Shown here in pieces: positions 15,077 to 17,471 of a DNA stretch of 17,471 bases. This stretch comes from an uncultured Mucilaginibacter sp. Lineage in GTDB: Bacteria > Bacteroidota > Bacteroidia > Sphingobacteriales > Sphingobacteriaceae. The notes below the pieces were generated by a model. That model had not been told where the DNA came from, did no database searches, and saw only the letters and a program-made list of their open reading frames with translations. The translations under genes were made by a program, and so were the position numbers. The stretch spans positions 1 through 17,471 of the forward strand of contig NZ_CAMLOV010000122.1 in assembly GCF_946481715.1 (NCBI RefSeq), written 5' to 3'. The number at the start of each line of letters is the position of its first letter. Position 1 is the first letter of the stretch.

Positions 15077-15541
15077 ATGAATATTGAAAAGAGAGTAACA
15101 GAACTGGTTGAAGAGAAAATTGCCGATATGCCAAACTTGTTTTTGGTGGATGTTAAAATGCACTCCAACGGTAAATTAATAGTGCTGGTAGATGGGGATA
15201 ATGGTATTGGCATAGCCGAATGCGTTGCAATAAGCAGGCATGTTGGTTTCCACCTGGAAGAGGAGAACGTGATTGAGGAAGCTTATAATTTAGAGGTTTC
15301 GTCGCCGGGGATTGATACCCCGCTTACCTTGCCAAGGCAGTATACCAAAAACATTGGCCGTACGCTGGGCATAAAAATGGCAGATGGCACAAAGCGCGAA
15401 GGCAAATTGCTGAGCGTTGGCGAAGGCGGCATTACAATAGAAGAAACAATAAAAGAAAAAGGGAAAAAGGCTGAGACTGTTGAAAGCACTATCCCTACAG
15501 ATAAAATAACAGAAACAAAGGTTTTAATATCATTCAAGTAA
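15077..15541 (+). CDS. rimP: Ribosome maturation factor RimP
   Basis: This 154-residue protein is of usual RimP length. RimP assists maturation of the 30S subunit in the cytoplasm. The family signature YNLEVSSPGIDTPL is visible (about residues 73-86), after an N-terminal alpha/beta domain with FLVDVKMHSNGKLIVLVDGDNG; the C-terminal part forms the small SH3-like beta domain. The start is ATG at 15077. nusA begins 4 bases after the stop, the conserved rimP-nusA-infB order of bacteria. The leader has a promoter and a strong hairpin. Confidence is very high. Confidence 0.96.
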   Translation: MNIEKRVTELVEEKIADMPNLFLVDVKMHSNGKLIVLVDGDNGIGIAECVAISRHVGFHLEEENVIEEAYNLEVSSPGIDTPLTLPRQYTKNIGRTLGIKMADGTKREGKLLSVGEGGITIEETIKEKGKKAETVESTIPTDKITETKVLISFK

Positions 15542-15545
15542 GAAA

Positions 15546-16781
15546 ATGAGCAATATTAACTTAATTGATTCTTTTCAGGAATTTAAAGATTTCAAGAACA
15601 TCGACCGCCCAACCATGATGAGCGTACTGGAAGACGTTTTCAGAAGCATGATCAGGAAAAAGTACGGTACGGACGAAAACTGCGACGTAATTGTAAACAC
15701 CGACAACGGCGATTTGGAAATCTGGCGCACCCGTGTAGTAGTGGAAGATGGTTTTAGCGAAGACGACGACCTGGAGGTTGAACTTGCCGAAGCAAAAGCA
15801 TTTGATGCCGACCTGGAAGTAGGCGATGAGCAAATTGAGCAGATAACGTTAGAGAGCTTTGGCCGCCGCGCTATTTTAGCAGCACGCCAAACCTTGGTGT
15901 CAAAAATTTTGGAGCTGGAGAAAGACGAGATCTTCAAAAAATATAAAGACCGCGTTGGAGAAATTGTTACCGGCGAGGTTTACCAGGTTTGGAAAAAAGA
16001 AACTTTGGTGTTGGATGATGAAGGCAACGAGCTTTTATTGCCAAAAACAGAGCAGATCCCTGCCGATTACTTTAAAAAGGGCGATAGCGTGCGCGCTATT
16101 ATCAGCAAGGTTGACATGCTGAACAGCAACCCTAAAATTATCATCTCGCGTACAGCGCCCGAGTTTTTACAGCGTTTGTTCGAGATGGAAGTGCCCGAAA
16201 TTTTCGACGGTTTAATAACCATCAAAAAGATCGTACGCGAACCGGGCGAGCGTGCAAAAGTTGCGGTAGAAAGTTACGATGACCGTATCGATCCGGTAGG
16301 TGCCTGCGTAGGTATGAAAGGATCACGTATCCACGGTATCGTACGCGAGCTGAAGAATGAGAACATTGATGTTATTAACTACACTAATAACCTTCAACTA
16401 TATATACAGCGTGCCTTGTCGCCGGCTAAGATCACGTCTATTAAGTTAGATGATGAGAAAAAAACGGCAGCCGTTTACTTAAAACCCGACCAGGTATCGC
16501 TTGCGATTGGCCGCGGTGGCCATAACATTAAATTGGCAGGTAAATTGACTGGTTACGAAATTGATGTTTACCGCGAGGCAGACGAGCACGATGAGGATGT
16601 GGACATCGAAGAATTTTCAGATGAGATTGATAGCTGGATACTGGACGAATTTAAGCGTATTGGCTTAGATACCGCCAAATCCGTACTGGCACTTTCTGTT
16701 GGCGAATTGGTAAAACGTACCGATTTAGAGGAAGAAACAGTAAAAGATGTGTTATCAATTCTGCAGGCTGAGTTTGAATAA
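15546..16781 (+). CDS. nusA: Transcription termination/antitermination factor NusA
   Basis: This 411-residue NusA binds RNA polymerase and modulates pausing, hairpin-dependent termination and rRNA antitermination. Domains in order are: N-terminal polymerase-binding domain (about 1-125), S1 domain (about 135-200; GEIVTGEVYQVWKKETLVL), KH1 with DPVGACVGMKGSRI and KH2 with SLAIGRGGHNIKLAGKLTG (together about 205-345), and a short acidic C-terminal helical segment (about 350-411). The two acidic repeats of the E. coli protein are not present at full length, as in many non-proteobacterial NusA proteins. It is 4 bases downstream of rimP and 60 bases upstream of infB. Its role in termination makes the hairpin in its own operon leader of interest. 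Confidence 0.97.
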   Translation: MSNINLIDSFQEFKDFKNIDRPTMMSVLEDVFRSMIRKKYGTDENCDVIVNTDNGDLEIWRTRVVVEDGFSEDDDLEVELAEAKAFDADLEVGDEQIEQITLESFGRRAILAARQTLVSKILELEKDEIFKKYKDRVGEIVTGEVYQVWKKETLVLDDEGNELLLPKTEQIPADYFKKGDSVRAIISKVDMLNSNPKIIISRTAPEFLQRLFEMEVPEIFDGLITIKKIVREPGERAKVAVESYDDRIDPVGACVGMKGSRIHGIVRELKNENIDVINYTNNLQLYIQRALSPAKITSIKLDDEKKTAAVYLKPDQVSLAIGRGGHNIKLAGKLTGYEIDVYREADEHDEDVDIEEFSDEIDSWILDEFKRIGLDTAKSVLALSVGELVKRTDLEEETVKDVLSILQAEFE

Positions 16782-16804
16782 ACAGAATAAGCAAAATAAA
16801 ATCG

Positions 16805-16812
16805 TATTTTTG
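16805..16812 (+). promoter_or_regulatory. Possible internal promoter box before infB
   Basis: TATTTTTG matches TAnnTTTG and lies 29 bases before the infB ATG. The nearest TTTG upstream (16773-16776) is 28 bases away, longer than usual, so this is only a possible extra promoter within the operon. Confidence 0.3.
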
Positions 16813-16841
16813 CGATAATTACAGCAGAGAAATAATAATAA

Positions 16842-17471
16842 ATGTCAGAAGACAAAAGTATAAAATTAATAAAGGCAGTAAAAGAACTGAACATCGGTAT
16901 AGGTACCCTTGTCGACTTCTTAGCTACTAAGGGCTACAAGGTGGATAAACACCCGATGGCCAAGCTGGATAACGACATGTACACCACCTTGTTAAAGGAG
17001 TTTGCTGTTGATAAAATTATTAAGGAAGAGGCCAAGCAGATCAGTATTGGTAAGATCAGGAAAGAAGAGCCGGGAATGGCTCCTGAAAGGCCTGTAGAGA
17101 ACCGCCGTTCGAGAGATTTTGAGAACGAGGAGATCCTTATCAAAAACACGGGCCACTTTTCTTCGCCGCAGGCGGAAAGGCCAAAACCTGCCGAACCCGT
17201 ACAGCCAAAGGTAGAAGACCGCAGCAATGTAGGTTTACCCGGCGTTACCGTTGTAGGTAAGATTGACCTGAATAACCTGGGAGCAAAACCAGCCGAGGCA
17301 CCAAAAGCGCCCGAGCCGGTTAAAGAAGTTGCTGCACCCGTTGTAGAGGCACCAAAGGTTGAGGCTGCAAAGGTAGAAGAGCCAAAAGCACCCGAACCGG
17401 TTAAAGAGGTTGCTGCACCTGTTGCAGAGGCACCAAAGGTTGAGGCTGCAGAGCAAGAAGAGGCACAAGCA
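16842..17471 (+). CDS. infB: Translation initiation factor IF-2, N-terminal part (runs off the window)
   Basis: The first 210 residues are present; the GTPase domains lie beyond the window end. The start MSEDKSIKLIKAVKELNIGIGTLVDFLATKGYKV is the conserved N-terminal helical domain of Bacteroidetes IF-2 (start shown by segments; residues 1-34). A charged linker follows. From residue 153 the linker is a Pro/Ala/Lys/Glu-rich low-complexity region with two 27-residue tandem repeats. IF-2 brings initiator tRNA to the ribosome. The ATG at 16842 is 60 bases after the nusA stop, completing the rimP-nusA-infB order. The long acidic/basic linker is normal for the family in this phylum. Confidence 0.95.
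   Translation, partial: MSEDKSIKLIKAVKELNIGIGTLVDFLATKGYKVDKHPMAKLDNDMYTTLLKEFAVDKIIKEEAKQISIGKIRKEEPGMAPERPVENRRSRDFENEEILIKNTGHFSSPQAERPKPAEPVQPKVEDRSNVGLPGVTVVGKIDLNNLGAKPAEAPKAPEPVKEVAAPVVEAPKVEAAKVEEPKAPEPVKEVAAPVAEAPKVEAAEQEEAQA
17298..17459 (+). repeat. Two 81-bp tandem repeats in the infB linker
   Basis: Units 17298-17378 and 17379-17459 each encode 27 residues built around PKAPEPVKEVAAPV and EAPKVEAA. They differ at a few bases, mostly silent. The repeat may continue beyond the window. Confidence 0.85.

Noticed and set aside
16773..16812. Full promoter for infB
   Set aside because: The -7 box is good, but the nearest TTTG is 28 bases away, beyond the usual spacing, so only a low-confidence box was recorded.

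Overview
The window looks like chromosomal DNA of a Bacteroidetes bacterium, most likely Sphingobacteriaceae (Mucilaginibacter/Pedobacter-like). This rests on family content and style: a TonB-dependent receptor with an N-terminal carboxypeptidase-like domain, a PafA-type alkaline phosphatase, a YkuD_2-type L,D-transpeptidase, TAnnTTTG promoter boxes, hardly any Shine-Dalgarno sequences, and several secreted or lipoprotein products. It is not a genomic island; most genes are ordinary chromosomal genes separated by palindromic intergenic elements.

Positions 1-4271 hold a thiamine-uptake operon. The window opens inside the 3' half of a TPP riboswitch. It is followed by an outer-membrane TonB receptor (TTG start), a PnuC-type inner-membrane transporter (GTG start) and, one base later, a gene of the acyl-CoA dehydrogenase / group D flavin monooxygenase fold. 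That third gene is the unexpected member of a TPP-controlled transport operon. Positions 4422-8173 carry an SGNH-hydrolase lipoprotein, a secreted PafA-type phosphatase with its catalytic residues intact, and a divergent ThiE-like protein. A 14-bp perfect inverted repeat lies just before the ThiE-like start codon.

Positions 8179-13508 are a patchwork of single genes. On the minus strand are a SnoaL/NTF2-like lipoprotein, a GNAT acetyltransferase, a secreted L,D-transpeptidase and a choline-kinase-like phosphotransferase. On the plus strand is a DPP4-like S9 peptidase. Convergent gene ends are marked by strong palindromes, one of 47 bp with a single central base.

Positions 13509-14541 are the least ordinary part. 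They contain a short, frameshifted relic of the C-terminus of a second L,D-transpeptidase, an orphan DUF2185/Imm33-like immunity gene, and a 137-bp composite palindrome (28-bp arms enclosing two hairpins) directly upstream of a small lipoprotein gene.

Positions 14965-17471 are the conserved rimP-nusA-infB operon. It has a clear Bacteroidetes promoter and a terminator-like hairpin at the very start of the predicted transcript. infB runs off the window and carries a 27-residue tandem repeat in its N-terminal linker. The candidates most worth following are the TPP-controlled flavoenzyme, the ThiE-like protein with replaced active-site residues and its leader repeat, the transpeptidase relic, and the composite palindrome.
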